This document shows, piece by piece, positions 49,401 to 58,700 of a DNA stretch of 64,000 nucleotides (position 1 is the first letter of the stretch; the number at the start of each line of letters is the position of its first letter). The DNA is from Xanthostigma xanthostigma (lineage: Eukaryota > Arthropoda > Insecta > Raphidioptera > Raphidiidae). The notes under the pieces are model-generated. The model ran no database searches. It saw only the letters and a program-made list of their open reading frames with translations, and was not told where the DNA came from. The stretch covers positions 48,433,665 to 48,497,664 of the forward strand of contig OY754468.1 in assembly GCA_963575645.1 (NCBI GenBank), written 5' to 3'. Made by a program: the position numbers and the translations under genes.

Positions 49401-52400
49401 TGATGTAGGTATATAAACAGAAAAGAAAAGAACCAACCGATGAAGAAAAATCAAAGTTCCAAAAATGTACTTGCTCTCTGACTAAGTATAATGTGATTCG
49501 CTTTGAACACCTATTTCTCCTGCTATACTAGATGTCCTTTAGAATTACCCAAATACTTAATAATAGCAGTAATATTTATTTCGAATTTATTATCCATTAT
49601 AAATAAATTATGTGACGTTTACTTTAAATTTGATTAAAGCATATACAGCTTTTATTTTCTGCCACCAGGGAGCACTTGAATCAGTTCCCATGGCGAATAG
49701 TTTTAAAATGTTTTAAGGAAGTACCCTCGATAAATGAATTAACAAACAGAAAATTACGAAAATTTGCAAATATGTCAAAACCTTTTCAAAAATGACAGTT
49801 AAATTTTTGTGATTTTTGGTTGACTTTGAAAAAAGATATTGATAATTTTATTTTCATGCATTTAGCATGGAGTCTTACGGAAATCTGTGATTTTGACGCA
49901 CTCCATCATTTATTACGTTGGAATTGACAAACAGATTTTGATAAAATTTTCAGGAAATATAAACGAATATTCTATGAACATTTTTCTTTTTCCAAAACGT
50001 ATAAAGCTTCCTTATGTTAATAGAAATAACTAAAACAAAGCCGAGCTTTTTAGCAATTCATAAACATGGCAACACCGCAATATTATAGTTTGTGGCGCGT
50101 CATTCAAAGGTAAGTTACGAAACTGCAGCAGTTTTGATATCGTAAAAACATACGTAAATTGAGTAAATGCTAAAAGCATAGTATTCCAAAAAAATGATAG
50201 TATATTATTATTTCCGAAATGACAGGAATAAAGAAAAGCATTTTCATAAATTAATGCGAATTTGACACCGCGTGCAGACTTATGCTGCGTACATAAGCAC
50301 TTGTAACTATGGCAAGGCATGCGGTGTTGCCAAATTATATACTACGTTACTCAAGTAGAAGACTGAAATTCTTTGACTTACTGCGTACGGAGGGTACTTC
50401 CTAATTTATACCTAGTAACGACCGAATCTATTATACTATAAAATCACGAGACAAAAAATGATTTCCATTTTTTTTTTTGATAATGTGAATATCAATACAG
50501 AAAATTTCACTCAAGCAATAATTAAAAAAAAGTTAGACAGGAACTTTAATCAAGAACCAGAACAATTCCGACTTACCGATCTTCCGGTCGTAACTTGTCT
50601 TTGCTGGTTAACGTTGCTGGCAACAGCTAGCCTCGGAGCGGCTGTCAAATGTTGACCGCTTGATACTGAGCTGTAGACTAGAGTTTGTGTTCTCGAGGAT
50701 GGCACTACTTGGGCTAGAGTTACGGACGTTGGTAATGTTTGTACCGTACCGCCGGCAGACTTGAAAGTGTGTATCTGATTTATAAAAAAAGATTTACATG
50801 CATTTTTTAACCATAAATTAAATGTATCGGAACTTCTTCTTAGAGCTCTATATGCCAAACGAACTATTATTTTCACTGTCTATCGGCCTATCGCATTTAA
50901 AAAAAAAATGGTTGTCTGTAAAGTCGGTTTACAGCTCGAATATCATATTTAATAATACATAACCTAAATTTTAGTAGCTGTCAAACTATATTTTTACCGA
51001 CTCTCTATCTCTTATACTGCGTTCTCGCTTGCACGCACAGGGTCAGGCGGAACGTTACACTTTTTCGTGCGTGCAACTGGTGTTTCATCAATTTATAAGA
51101 CGTTATCAGGTCAAAATTTCGACTTTGAAATCTGAAATTTGAAATTTGGCAAATATGAAGGTACACCAATTCAACTAAATAAGTTTCGTGGTTTCTTGGA
51201 TAAATGCCTCAGAAAATCGTAAAATACAGTACGGAACGATTTGTATAAAAACAGAGTTGGGTAGTTGGTCGATAATTGGGGTTATTTCGCTTGTCAACAG
51301 TTTTCTTTTAAAAATGAACTTTACCTGAGTTCCAGGTTGATTTCCGACAACCGTGACGGCCGTGTGTAACAGTGTGGGTCTTGGTTGTCCCGATATGTTC
51401 GGCTGAGTTCTGCCAACCACTTGAGCTCTTCCTTGAACAATCGGAACAGCCGTACCGGAAGTTCTTTGCTGCGGGCTGAGCAAAGGACTGGTAACGGCTA
51501 CTTTGCCAGATGGTTGAGTCGATTGGACTTGAACAGTAGTACCGTGCCAGGATGCGCCTGCGCGTCATTTAAATTCAATTTTTATGTTACAGTAAATATT
51601 ACAGCTTCAATTGAAAATAATTTTTTTTTAAATAAGCTTAAAACAATAATGAATAAAAAATACAAGTATTATTGTGAAAAAAGCGTGGGGCGCTTTGTTC
51701 CACATTTTCGTACATCGAGCGCCCCACGCTTTTTTCACAATAATACTTGTATTTTTTATTCATTATTGTTTTAAGCTAATTTAAAAAAAAATATTTTTTA
51801 CTTTTTAGTTCGATATAAAGCGTGTTTTTTAGTTTTTTTAAACTATATTTATTTTCCACTTTTTAGTTCGATTTATTGTCGAAAATTTGCCGAAAAAAAA
51901 AACAATTTTTTTTTCGGCGTGGACGGGATTAGAACCCACGACCCGTGATTCCGAGAGCTGACGTCAGCGGAAACCCGTGCCTTAGACCGCACGGCTAGCC
52001 AGTGTACTTACAGTGCTGGCATATTATACCACTATATAAACTACTTGCTGTAGTCCAAACGAGTTTACAAACATACATACTTACATAAATACATACAAAC
52101 TTACAAGTGAAACTAATATAAAGCGTGTAATATCCAAAATATATTTAATGGATCTGATTTCAATTTACTGTACGACGCAAAGAAAAGTTTAAATAATAAC
52201 AGAAAGTAAGGAAAAAAAAATAATAATCTTATTTTAAAAATTACGTAAAAGCAAAGAAACTATTAATTCAATTTGTAACATAATTAATATCGACATTTTT
52301 CTACTAAGATTAGGTTCGAATATTGTGACTAAATATTTCTTTAATTGTTTGAGTGTACCTGACGGAATAACACTGATGGTAGAGCTCGGACTCGGCGTCC

Positions 52401-54390
52401 TCGGCGGAACGACTCCTCTTACGATAGCTCCGATCGGTTGAGGACTCACCGTAACACCTCTGACAGTGGTGGCGACGGCTGTACGGGGCGCAGCCATATT
52501 AGCGACAGCTGCAGGACCCCGCGGGACGTGATATGTACCGCCAGGACTTGCCGTTGCTAATGTGATTTGTGTCGGACGCGTCAAAGTAGCTGCCAACGAA
52601 GACTGCGATGAACTTGTCGCCAATGCTGCGATTTGAGTTCTTCCGCTTTCGACTAAGCAACATTCGAAAAAAAAATTGTCGTAGAACTGGTCTTTTCCCG
52701 AGGATTTTTTAACATAATGTTTACATTGACAAGATGGTAGCTCGATACAGACAGAGGTAATTATACACTTTCACGGTCACCTGGTTTTTTGGCTCTAGAA
52801 AATCGAAAAATAGATGGATTTCAATGATCTCGGTCTCAAAAAGTTCCATTTTACGGCGGATTTATGAAAAAAATTAGTTCACCCCGGAATTACAATTCGC
52901 ATACCCGTTTATCGTTCACCCCGGAATTGCTTTTTTAAAAACTCCACATTTGTCCCTTCCCGTTTCACTGCGAGACAATTCGCATACCCCTTTATCATTC
53001 ACTCCGGAATTACAATTCGCATACCCGTTTATCGTTCACCCCGAAATTACAATTCGCATACCCGTTTATCGTTCACCCCGGAATTGACGTTAGAAACAGT
53101 TATAAAGAATTATATGTAGAAAGTCAATTTTTTTTTGCATTTAAAGTCATGAAACTGTGAGAAATATTGATTTTTTCAATTTTCGTATTTTTTTCCATAA
53201 ATCCGCCATAAAAACGAAGATTTTAAAAAAAAATTCATCGAAATCGGATGATTTTTCGATTTTCTAGAGCCAAAAAACCAGGTGACCGCGAAAGTGTATA
53301 ATAACCCAGACAGACAAAAAAATCTTGTCATACAAAATACTCAAAATCCCACAAGAAAACAAAATTGCAGAAAGACCCGTTACTATTATTTTACAGGAGA
53401 GGTACTCAAAATTAGTGATGTGCCAGATATCCGTATCCGTGGATATCCGAGGGAGAAGAAAGATCCGTATCCGTTAGTTTTTGGCGGATCTTTTACCTTA
53501 TTAATTTTCAATTCATACATGAAATTTTATATATATAGGTGATTAGGTAATAATGAAAACCTGTTAAATTCCATTCAGATTATTTTTTTTTTTTAATCGT
53601 ATTTGGCATCTTTATATTGCAAACATTTATCGTAGTAAGTACCATACTAATAGTACATAACTCAAAGGTACTAAATCAACTATCTTTATAATGAAATATT
53701 GCACATCGATCTTTGGAAAGAGACAATCTGTTATGAGAGTTAACTCTTAAATAGGTCAATAAATTTTTCCCATAACAGATAGTCTCTTTTCAAAGGTTGA
53801 TGTGCAATATTTACCGGCGCGTACTCTAAGAAAGTTAAGATCCGTATCCGCGGATCTTGAAACCAAAAATCCGTATTCAGATCCGTATCCGCGGATATAC
53901 ATTTTTAACGATCCGGCACATCACTACTCAAAATATAAATACAGCCGAAAAATTGACAATTAAATCACTGATGACGTTTAGACATTTTTGTGGATGATTG
54001 CATCGCTATTGTTCTGCCAAAAAGTTGACATAATTCACTTTGGCTCTTGTCAAAGATTTGTCAATAAAAAACGAACTTGCTTTATTTCATTAAACATAAA
54101 ATAAACTGACCTTGTTTTAGCATTGCTTGTGGCACAATATGTGTTGATATGACAGTTGGCCCTCCAGTTGACGTAGTAATTGGATTTACTGATGAGGCGA
54201 CAGCTTGAGTTAAGACTCGCACTTGTTGTGGTTGTGTTATCGTTCGTAACTGTTGTGTCCCGCTGGCTGTCATAACCAGCGAAGGATTTTTAGAACTGTC
54301 TGGCGATTTCATTATAGCTACTTTAGCAGCCAAATCCATAGGAAATACTTTACCAGGTTCTCGTTTATCACCGTCACTTGTATTACTCAT
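34328..54390 (-). CDS. Sap130: SAP130, Sin3A-associated protein
   Basis: Fourteen coding exons (54390-54111, 52652-52359, 51557-51325, 50774-50577, 46473-46249, 44992-44798, 43819-43696, 42459-42265, 40871-40683, 39712-39253, 38559-38459, 37201-36960, 35563-35450, 34477-34328) total 3000 nt, 999 residues plus stop, and every phase fits. Human SAP130 has 1048 aa. SAP130 is a subunit of the Sin3A-HDAC corepressor in the nucleus; its C-terminal region is known to bind Sin3A. Residues 1 to about 750 are low-complexity, rich in T, V, Q, A, S and P. A basic SPRKKPRKQQ (about 788-797, candidate nuclear localisation signal) precedes the conserved C-terminal domain (about 832-999: LLHSYHQTWKSTHNHFLRYTD, split here as LLHSYHQ and HNHFLRYTD, then DRINDLIKGNMQRSKII). 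VIKEEP (823-828) is a SUMO-site-like motif. Identification rests on the C-terminal third and the PRKKPRKQQ signature. Confidence 0.94.
34579..35062 (-). mobile_element. TAACTAG-family MITE, copy 2
   Basis: Begins ATAGTTATTGGCGTAACTAG and ends GCGCGCATGAGTTGAATAAA. It lies in the last SAP130 intron. Confidence 0.85.
35093..35418. mobile_element. AAGTGAAACTTTTATT-end MITE
   Basis: AAGTGAAACTTTTATT and AATAAAAGTTTCACTT are inverted ends around a GC-richer interior. Its edge is about 31 bp from the donor of SAP130 exon 13. Confidence 0.7.
35450..35563 (-). CDS. Sap130: SAP130 exon 13
   Basis: The acceptor is TTATTTCTAG and the donor AAG|GTATGT. It encodes SDLESQVYEKLSGFLKVLES through DFDRINDLIK, matching vertebrate DLHRINELIQ. 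Confidence 0.94.
35564..36682. other. SAP130 intron sequence, old repeat fragments
   Basis: A decayed relative of the 22997 MITE (ATCTAGCAAGAAAACCAGCCTCG) is at about 35630-35720. The rest is A/T-rich with no recognised gene. Confidence 0.5.
36683..36946. mobile_element. GAAGTGAAAACTTC-end MITE, copy 2
   Basis: Carries GCACTCCGGGAGTGCCGGC, the GTTTAACATTTTTTACCC block and the AAGAAGTTTTCACTTC end. It stops 12 bp from the donor of SAP130 exon 12. Confidence 0.78.
36960..37201 (-). CDS. Sap130: SAP130 exon 12 (C-terminal domain)
   Basis: The acceptor is TTTGTCGACAG and the donor TTG|GTTAGT. It encodes VRKPTPVSLLHSYHQTWKS, HNHFLRYTDVKPKE and LANQNRVLQKINGWKIY, closely following vertebrate SAP130. 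A MITE edge lies about 12 bp past the donor. Confidence 0.95.
37535..37759 (-). mobile_element. T-run MITE, copy 6
   Basis: AAATTGGTTGTCTGTAAAG to ACGTTATCACGTCAAAAAG, flanked by A-runs in a SAP130 intron. Its ATACCTAAATTT-type interior matches the 14.9 kb copy. Confidence 0.85.
38262..38392. repeat. small inverted repeat
   Basis: GACAAAAAATTCAGTGCAA and TTGCACTGAATTTTTTGTC lie 92 bp apart. Probably a short MITE; no duplication identified. Confidence 0.55.
38459..38559 (-). CDS. Sap130: SAP130 exon 11
   Basis: The acceptor is ATGTTTGCAG and the donor T|GTAAGT. It encodes TGNDLHEPKFNIEDMQFLCD and VIKEEPMQQ. Confidence 0.9.
38674..39198 (+). mobile_element. candidate solo LTR
   Basis: Starts TGTTACACGCTCCCCCTTGC. 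It holds a TATA-like CATATATAAAC near 38911 and an AATAAA near 39117 in the order expected for an LTR. The right end is uncertain (a CA at 39197-39198 is one option) and no clean duplication was found. The 117-codon frame inside is probably chance. Confidence 0.45.
39253..39712 (-). CDS. Sap130: SAP130 exon 10 (basic signature)
   Basis: The acceptor is CTGATTTCAG and the donor CT|GTAAGT. The largest exon, encoding GSQPFRFNQMMVVEQTRSG, SSPRPSILRKRDSEGSP and SPRKKPRKQQ, the stretch shared with vertebrate SAP130. It is much more GC-rich than its surroundings. Confidence 0.93.
40355..40547 (-). mobile_element. short Penelope-like element with 11-bp duplication
   Basis: The 11-bp duplication ATAATTATTAT is at 40344-40354 and 40548-40558. 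The copy of R3 at 20 kb has a single ATAATAATTAT and no insert, confirming the empty site. It contains a hammerhead-like core related to that of the 7378 family, but the rest differs. Confidence 0.8.
40448..40475 (-). ncRNA. hammerhead-like core, degenerate
   Basis: Minus strand: CCGAAGA, one base, GGCA, loop, TGCC, GAAAC. The first segment is CCGAAGA rather than CTGAAGA, so the second core position is changed and activity is doubtful. Confidence 0.35.
40683..40871 (-). CDS. Sap130: SAP130 exon 9
   Basis: The acceptor is GCTTTTAG, with only 12 bp separating it from a MITE (40885-41365), and the donor CACA|GTACGT. It encodes GPNSSQVQPVSTS, a tyrosine patch ATYYYEAGSGY, and TTTQQVH. Donor choice is set by the phase of exon 10. 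Confidence 0.87.
40885..41365 (-). mobile_element. TAACTAG-family MITE, copy 3
   Basis: ATAGTTATTGGCGTAACTAG to GCGCGCATGAGTTGAATAAA. It ends 12 bp upstream of the acceptor AG of SAP130 exon 9, so the branch point must lie within or very near it. Confidence 0.85.
41505..41836 (-). mobile_element. TAGTACGCGCCACG-end MITE, copy 2
   Basis: Inverted relative of 23805-24106, sharing AAAGGCTCGAAAGTTAGATG-like and GATTGGCCGTGATCG-like interior blocks. Confidence 0.82.
41979..42181 (-). mobile_element. T-run MITE, copy 7
   Basis: AAAAAATTGGTTGTCTG to ACGTTATCACGTCAAAAAAC in the SAP130 intron, 85 bp from exon 8. Confidence 0.85.
42265..42459 (-). CDS. Sap130: SAP130 exon 8
   Basis: The acceptor is TTAGTTACAG and the donor CAG|GTAATT. 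It encodes VASGAVIGQRSISVA, a glutamine run QVQQQQQT, and IPRASP. Phase 1 at both ends. Confidence 0.9.
42460..43695. other. SAP130 intron, largely unique
   Basis: A 14-base C run lies at about 43020-43034. Otherwise A/T-rich, with no repeat family recognised. Confidence 0.5.
43696..43819 (-). CDS. Sap130: SAP130 exon 7
   Basis: The acceptor is TTTTGTTTAG and the donor CAG|GTTAGT. It encodes VITQPAHGAIQIAQVATVG through SVAVGANRT. Phase 0 in, phase 1 out. Confidence 0.9.
43868..44713. mobile_element. ~840-bp palindrome interrupted by a second palindrome
   Basis: Arms run from GAGCTGGCTACGGAGAAAAT, split by position 43869-43887, inward to a turn at ACGTTGTTATAACAACGT (about 44203-44220). The arms are nearly identical and give the same 40-residue frame on opposite strands. 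A copy of the 25427 palindrome (44357-44508) is nested in the right arm only. Confidence 0.87.
44357..44508. mobile_element. nested ~150-bp palindrome, copy 2
   Basis: Same TATGTTACGG...CCGTAACATA element as 25427-25570, slightly diverged (TTAATTCGGG in place of TTATTCGCG). Confidence 0.85.
44798..44992 (-). CDS. Sap130: SAP130 exon 6
   Basis: The acceptor is TTTTTTAATATAG and the donor AAG|GTAGTG. It encodes ATILTTTPARLGQ through RALQGQGPK. Phase 0 at both ends. Confidence 0.9.
45245..45965 (-). repeat. dispersed repeat R1, uninterrupted copy
   Basis: Matches 1050-1985 without the MITE. It includes GGTTGTGTT-less CATTCCAACCCACAAGTGG and CGGCGCATGCGCAGAAGAG. Lies in a SAP130 intron. Confidence 0.8.
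46249..46473 (-). CDS. Sap130: SAP130 exon 5
   Basis: The acceptor is ATTATCTTCAG and the donor CAA|GTATGT. It encodes VQLSGPRLATPV through LTITTTASQ. Phase 0 at both ends. Confidence 0.92.
47085..47585. mobile_element. foldback element, copy 2 (left arm diverged)
   Basis: The right arm, 47300-47585, matches 21420-21708. The centre CCTCGAATATGTTCGCATATTC is intact but the left arm is replaced or decayed beyond about 100 bp. Confidence 0.75.
47638..48208. mobile_element. GAAGTGAAAACTTC-end MITE, copy 3, internally duplicated
   Basis: GGTTTGTATCATAGATTGC recurs at about 47820 and 48016, with a decayed third at about 47743. Each full ~194-bp unit runs through GTCTCACCCAGTTC to CGCCGCTAAAGAAGTTTT. 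Confidence 0.82.
48888..49070. mobile_element. short Penelope-like hairpin element, copy 2
   Basis: 183 bp, flanked by the 14-bp duplication AAAAACCTTTTATA at 48874-48887 and 49071-49084. The arms meet directly at CGTTTCGATCAAAACG, so the hammerhead-like core has been lost. Confidence 0.85.
49082..49699. mobile_element. TIR element with ~65-bp ends
   Basis: TATTCGCCATGGGAACTGAT and ATCAGTTCCCATGGCGAATA are inverted and extend through GGTGGCAGAAAATAAAAGC. No transposase. Shorter relatives of the end occur near 15470, 18775 and 59935. Confidence 0.8.
50040..50340. repeat. possible MITE
   Basis: ATGGCAACACCGCA near 50066 and TGCGGTGTTGCCA near 50318 are inverted. The boundaries and duplication are unclear. 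Confidence 0.45.
50577..50774 (-). CDS. Sap130: SAP130 exon 4
   Basis: The acceptor is ATAAATCAG and the donor TCG|GTAAGT. It encodes IHTFKSAGGTVQTLP through QQRQVTTGRS. Phase 0 at both ends. Confidence 0.9.
50899..51117 (-). mobile_element. T-run MITE, copy 8
   Basis: AAAATGGTTGTCTGTAAAG to CGTTATCAGGTCAAAA. It lacks the TACGTTATCACGTAAAAC block found in other copies. Lies in a SAP130 intron. Confidence 0.83.
51325..51557 (-). CDS. Sap130: SAP130 exon 3
   Basis: The acceptor is GACGCGCAG, with a weak pyrimidine tract, and the donor CAG|GTAAAG. It encodes ASWHGTTVQVQSTQ through VTVVGNQPGTQ. Confidence 0.85.
51605..51785. repeat. palindrome with GCGCCCCACGC-type core
   Basis: AAAAAGCGTGGGGCGC and GCGCCCCACGCTTTTT flank TTTGTTCCACATTTTCGTAC. 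The related palindrome at 61780-62010 shares this loop and the TATAAAGCGTGTTTTTTAG flank. Confidence 0.8.
51905..52010 (-). repeat. tRNA-like SINE head
   Basis: Minus strand reads GGCTAGCCGTGCGGTCTAAG then a long arm and GTGGGTTCTAATCCCGTCC, matching A-box and B-box layout of a class II (Leu/Ser-type) tRNA. A tRNA-derived SINE is more likely than a working tRNA gene because it is embedded in repeat sequence. Confidence 0.6.
52359..52652 (-). CDS. Sap130: SAP130 exon 2
   Basis: The acceptor is TGTTGCTTAG and the donor CAG|GTACAC. It begins (V)ESGRTQIAALATSS and holds the proline-rich VVPPRTPSPSSTIS stretch. Phase 1 in, phase 1 out. Confidence 0.9.
52765..53303. mobile_element. foldback with internal 37-bp minisatellite
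   Basis: TATACACTTTCACGGTCACC and GGTGACCGCGAAAGTGTATA ends continue through TTTTGGCTCTAGAAAATCG. Between them, TTACAATTCGCATACCCG units of about 37 bp repeat at 52880-53090, two of them disrupted. Confidence 0.83.
53413..53926. mobile_element. hAT-type MITE with 8-bp duplication
   Basis: TAGTGATGTGCC and GGCACATCACTA ends, with CTCAAAAT at 53405-53412 and 53927-53934. Subterminal GATCCGTATCCG motifs repeat on both sides. A 120-bp inner hairpin lies at about 53693-53812. Confidence 0.92.
54111..54390 (-). CDS. Sap130: SAP130 exon 1 (start)
   Basis: Starts MSNTSDGDKREPG; the ATG follows GCATTTTAGAACA, so a 5'UTR intron acceptor may lie 5 bp upstream. An in-frame ATG 15 nt earlier is possible but would lie in that intron. 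The donor is CAAG|GTCAGT. Confidence 0.9.
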
Positions 54391-55119
54391 TGTTCTAAAA
54401 TGCAAATTTCAAAATAATATGTGCTTAAAACGATCGATTAGTATAATATATTATAATCGTTCAAAGACAAGCCAAAAGTTACACAATAAAAACATCGACA
54501 TAAGCGTACATAATAATAGTCACAATTATTTGTTCCAAAAATACGTACTTTTTTTATGAATACACGAACCATTAAATTGTTTTTTTAGAACTCATTAACA
54601 AAATGCTAGTTATAAAAGACGTTTTAACACTTTGAAAACTTGGCAGTTGTGAAGCATTTTGTAAACCAGCGTTGTCAAACGTAATGGGCGGAAGTAAATA
54701 CAAACAGCTGTTAATTATTACGACGAAAAATTCCCTACTAATTTATTTTTCTTTTCAATTTATTTATATGTTAATTTACTAATTTTATATATACATATTT
54801 TTAGAAAATTTGAAATGTTATTTATCATTAATGAGTTATTTTACTACACATATGTATTTAATTTTAGAATTATAACAGAACCTCTATTATTTACTCCTCG
54901 AAGATCGCAGATAAGGAGTATAGAAAAGAGTATTATATGGGCTATCTCTTTGATTATATGCAATGTTGCGTTGCCGGCAATATAAAGAACTATAAAACCC
55001 TGTAGGCCTGTACTATTTTTAAAATATATTTTTTTTAATATGTGTGATAATATGTGCAAATATTCTATCTGATACGCTATCAACCCCGCGAGTTGTAGGG
55101 TGCTTTTAAAGATAATGAA
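54391..55119 (-). promoter_or_regulatory. SAP130 5' region
   Basis: Contains the presumed 5'UTR and promoter of SAP130. GGGCGGAAGT (an ETS-like GGAAGT) is at about 54687. No TATA box can be singled out in such AT-rich DNA. The 79-codon frame at 54844-55083 shows no family. Confidence 0.35.
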
Positions 55120-55530
55120 TGCAAATCCCTATATTATTAAACGAGCTAATTTTGTATTTACCTATGTACCTACCTATGTCCCTCAACATTTTCTCGAAAA
55201 CGGCCCTAACGATTTGGATGAAATTTACTGAAAAGGGATTTTGGGGGGCAAAAAATGGTTTTAGCTAGGTCTCATCTCTCGAAAAAATCGTTTTCTTACA
55301 AATTTTATCATTATAAAAATCAATTTTTTGACGTAGGAAAATACTTAAATATTGTAAGTAGGTTTTGGAATTTTATACAAACAATGAAACAATTTATTGT
55401 TTTCAAAATATTATGACAGTTAATCTTTAAATTATTACTATCCAAGTGAGACTTAAAATAAATACGTATTTGAATATCAGTATTTTATTTAACTTTCCGA
55501 GCAAAGCTCGGTCACCCAGGTACTAATAAT
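55120..55530. repeat. dispersed repeat end
   Basis: AACGAGCTAATTTTGTATTT at the left and CCGAGCAAAGCTCGGTCACC at the right are ends I have seen in insect dispersed repeats. No second copy is in this window, so the call is by resemblance. Confidence 0.45.
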
Positions 55531-55719
55531 TTAAAAGAAACAACCTTTAATATATTGCTCAATTTATAATTCAAATATGAATCAACAACCTGATTAAAAA
55601 GTCAAGGAAAACGTTAGTCTGTATGCCGTTGGTGACGTGGTGCATAGGTCTACAAGTTGCTTGATTTCGTTGGGCGTTATTGTTAAAACTTTTTAGAAAA
55701 CACAACACTTTTTTGGTAA

Positions 55720-58700
55720 ATATATTTTATTCAATAATAAGATAAACGCTATGTGAGACAAATATATTTTACACAAATTTTTCTAATCATTCATAACAAA
55801 CCGAAACAATAACAGATACTTCTTATGAACATTGATAGCTTAAAATTAATATATAAGTAGTTAATAAAAGAACACTAGAAAAAAGTACGGGCACAACCTT
55901 TTGTGAATAACGACAAAGGGATCTGACGATTTTAAAAATAAATATTGTATTAATATTTTGTTTTCTTTAATAAATTACTGGTTAATATAACAATCAGTTA
56001 CGTTTTTCAATCATTTTTTTCTAATTGATGTTATCGGAAAGGTCTAAAATATAGCTCGGCTGATTTTCCGTGTTGCAAAGTTGAGAATTCTGGCGTAAAA
56101 TTCTGTAAAGGCATATTCGTAAGACACTGATTTGTGCTCAGGTCCAATGATCTAAAATTCCTTCAAATTATATAATATGGAGAAAGATGTTACAATCTTT
56201 GTTAACGTCTGATGTGTCGAATAATTGCTTATAGCAGCGAAGGCATAGTTTTAAGCTATTGTTTAGCGTCAATAATCAGAAAAAACAAAATGGCGGGGAG
56301 TGATTGTTATTTTGGCAGTTAACAGAAACCAAAATTTCAATACAATGTCGTAAACTATATTAACAATAACGTATTATTTGTTCGACTTTATTTTTTCAGT
56401 TCGTTTGTGGGAAAGTTTCATAATATAAAGACTTTAATTAAATATGTTGTCTTTTAAGAAAAAATCTAAATTGTCTTTTTTAAAAAATCAACTTAAAATA
56501 CTACTCAACAAGAAAATCTACTAACATTACTTACTAGATGAAGTATCTGATGTCGACAAACTATTTAAAAATAAAAAATATAAGCTAAAAAAATTCAAGA
56601 AAAAATCTTAAAACAACACATGTAATCTTTTTGATTTACATAAACTTTTCTTTAAAATATTATATATATTTAATAAACCATTATGTTGTGATTATTATAT
56701 TCAGTTAAATGAAATTTCTTAGAAGAAAATCAAATTTCTGTATTGTCAATTTACTTTATCACACGATAATGATATCTTTACATTTTTTTTAAACTGATTT
56801 TCGTATTAATTATTAATGCCAAAGATTTTTTGTTGAATTCATTATCACATGCTTTGAGGTGATTTTTTACAACTGTTATAAACTCGCTTAAATTAATTAT
56901 AATTATATAAGAAAACACGTTTCCAAAAAAACAGCGAAATTATTCTTTTACAAAAAAAGTCGTTAACGTTACAGTTAACGTATAAGCTAACGTAAAAGTT
57001 GTTAACGTATTTAAGCTCGATTTAGATTGTTTTTTGTCTTCTAATTAGTGACCATAAAAGTTTCCTTTATTTAATTATTTATGTAATTTTAAAATTATTC
57101 CATATATCTAAGATTTAAAGCATAAGTAACTGAATTATTTCTATTATTTTCTCTACTGTTTTCTAATTATTTGTTGGTAATAAAAAAACGTCTGAATTTT
57201 ATATTATACCATAAGGGAATGATTACATAGAATAATTTTAAAACTATTTCATCTTAAAAAGCTAGTAAATCTAAAATTAATACTTAGGTTAAAACTATAT
57301 GATGTTTTTAGCAATGGCACCAATATTACAAAAAGCTATTATTTTTAAATAGGTCCCCCAAAATTGTTCTTACAAATATAATATCTAAAGCCAATACAAA
57401 ACAAGACAATATAATTTGCAATATCTAGTATGTTTATCAAAAACTACATTTTATTTATTTTTAAACACATTTTTTATTCTTAGGACAGTGCTTTTTTTAA
57501 ATTTATATTTTACAAGCAAGTGATATGGGAAAGGGATTATTTAACAGTTTTCTTCACAACACACAGTTAAAGGCACAATATGTTATCCAGTGAGTTTTTT
57601 TTCGACATTTTATGCAGATTTCGTTTTTCGAACCATGATTATGTTAAAGGCAAAATATTATTTGATGTGTGCCTAAAAATATATTTTACATATCATTACT
57701 AAGTTATTTAAACTCGTATGAATATTATTCTAAAAAAATGTTCTTCGATTCTGCATCTCACTCACCTGGTTTTCTTTTTTATATGCAACTTATTTTTATG
57801 TAGGTATATCTTATTCAGGCTGTATTTTATTAAACAACGATAGATCATTATTCTGACACTACACAAAAGCACTGTACATATTATTTATAATTTATTACTA
57901 TTATTATAACTATAATAACATTTTTTTTTGGATATTAACTACTACAAGTTTCAAATTTTAATAATACAATTTGCATCGATTTTTTAAGACAAATTTTACT
58001 TTAAAATACAGTTACTATAAAGAACACAGTATTGATTTACTTGGATTATAACTAAAAAAAGAAAAGAAATATTCTTTAATCACATTTTGAAACAAATAAC
58101 ATAAATGAAAAATTAACAAAAATTCCTATAACAATAAAAACGTCTAATTAAACTAAACAACCGTTATTTTTTAAGTTTTAAAATAGAATAAAATCACGTC
58201 GAAACAACCCCTAACAAAACTAACACACAAATAAGGAATTATTCAATTATATTTATTCTTAACCGCTAAGGTGATGGCCATTTTGTCCAGGATTCCAATG
58301 TCACCTGAAGGTCAATTAACTAAAACTTGTATTCAGATATTTAAACACACTATTTATACACAATTATAAATAAATAAAATACTGAATAATGCCCTTGGAA
58401 GATCAATGATTGATACATATTTTACAATTATACGGAAAAGTTTGGTTTACATTGGATTACAAAATAATTTGTTTACCTACAGTTTAGTATTAATGTTAAA
58501 ACCAGCACCTTAATAGTTAAGGGGTAAAAACTATAGAATTTTATAAACTAGTAACTAGTTTTAACTATAGGTATAAGTCTTAAAAACTAGACTTACAAAT
58601 GTATTTAAAACATTTAAAATAAAACTGTCATTTTTATTTGCAAATTAAAATTAAAAAAAAATATTAGAAATAAAACAAAACTTAATCATTTCTAAGAAAA

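Noticed and set aside
54180-54215. CTGATGAGGCGACAG as a hammerhead core on the plus strand
   Set aside because: No GAAA follows a closing stem, and the sequence is the complement of SAP130 coding exon 1.
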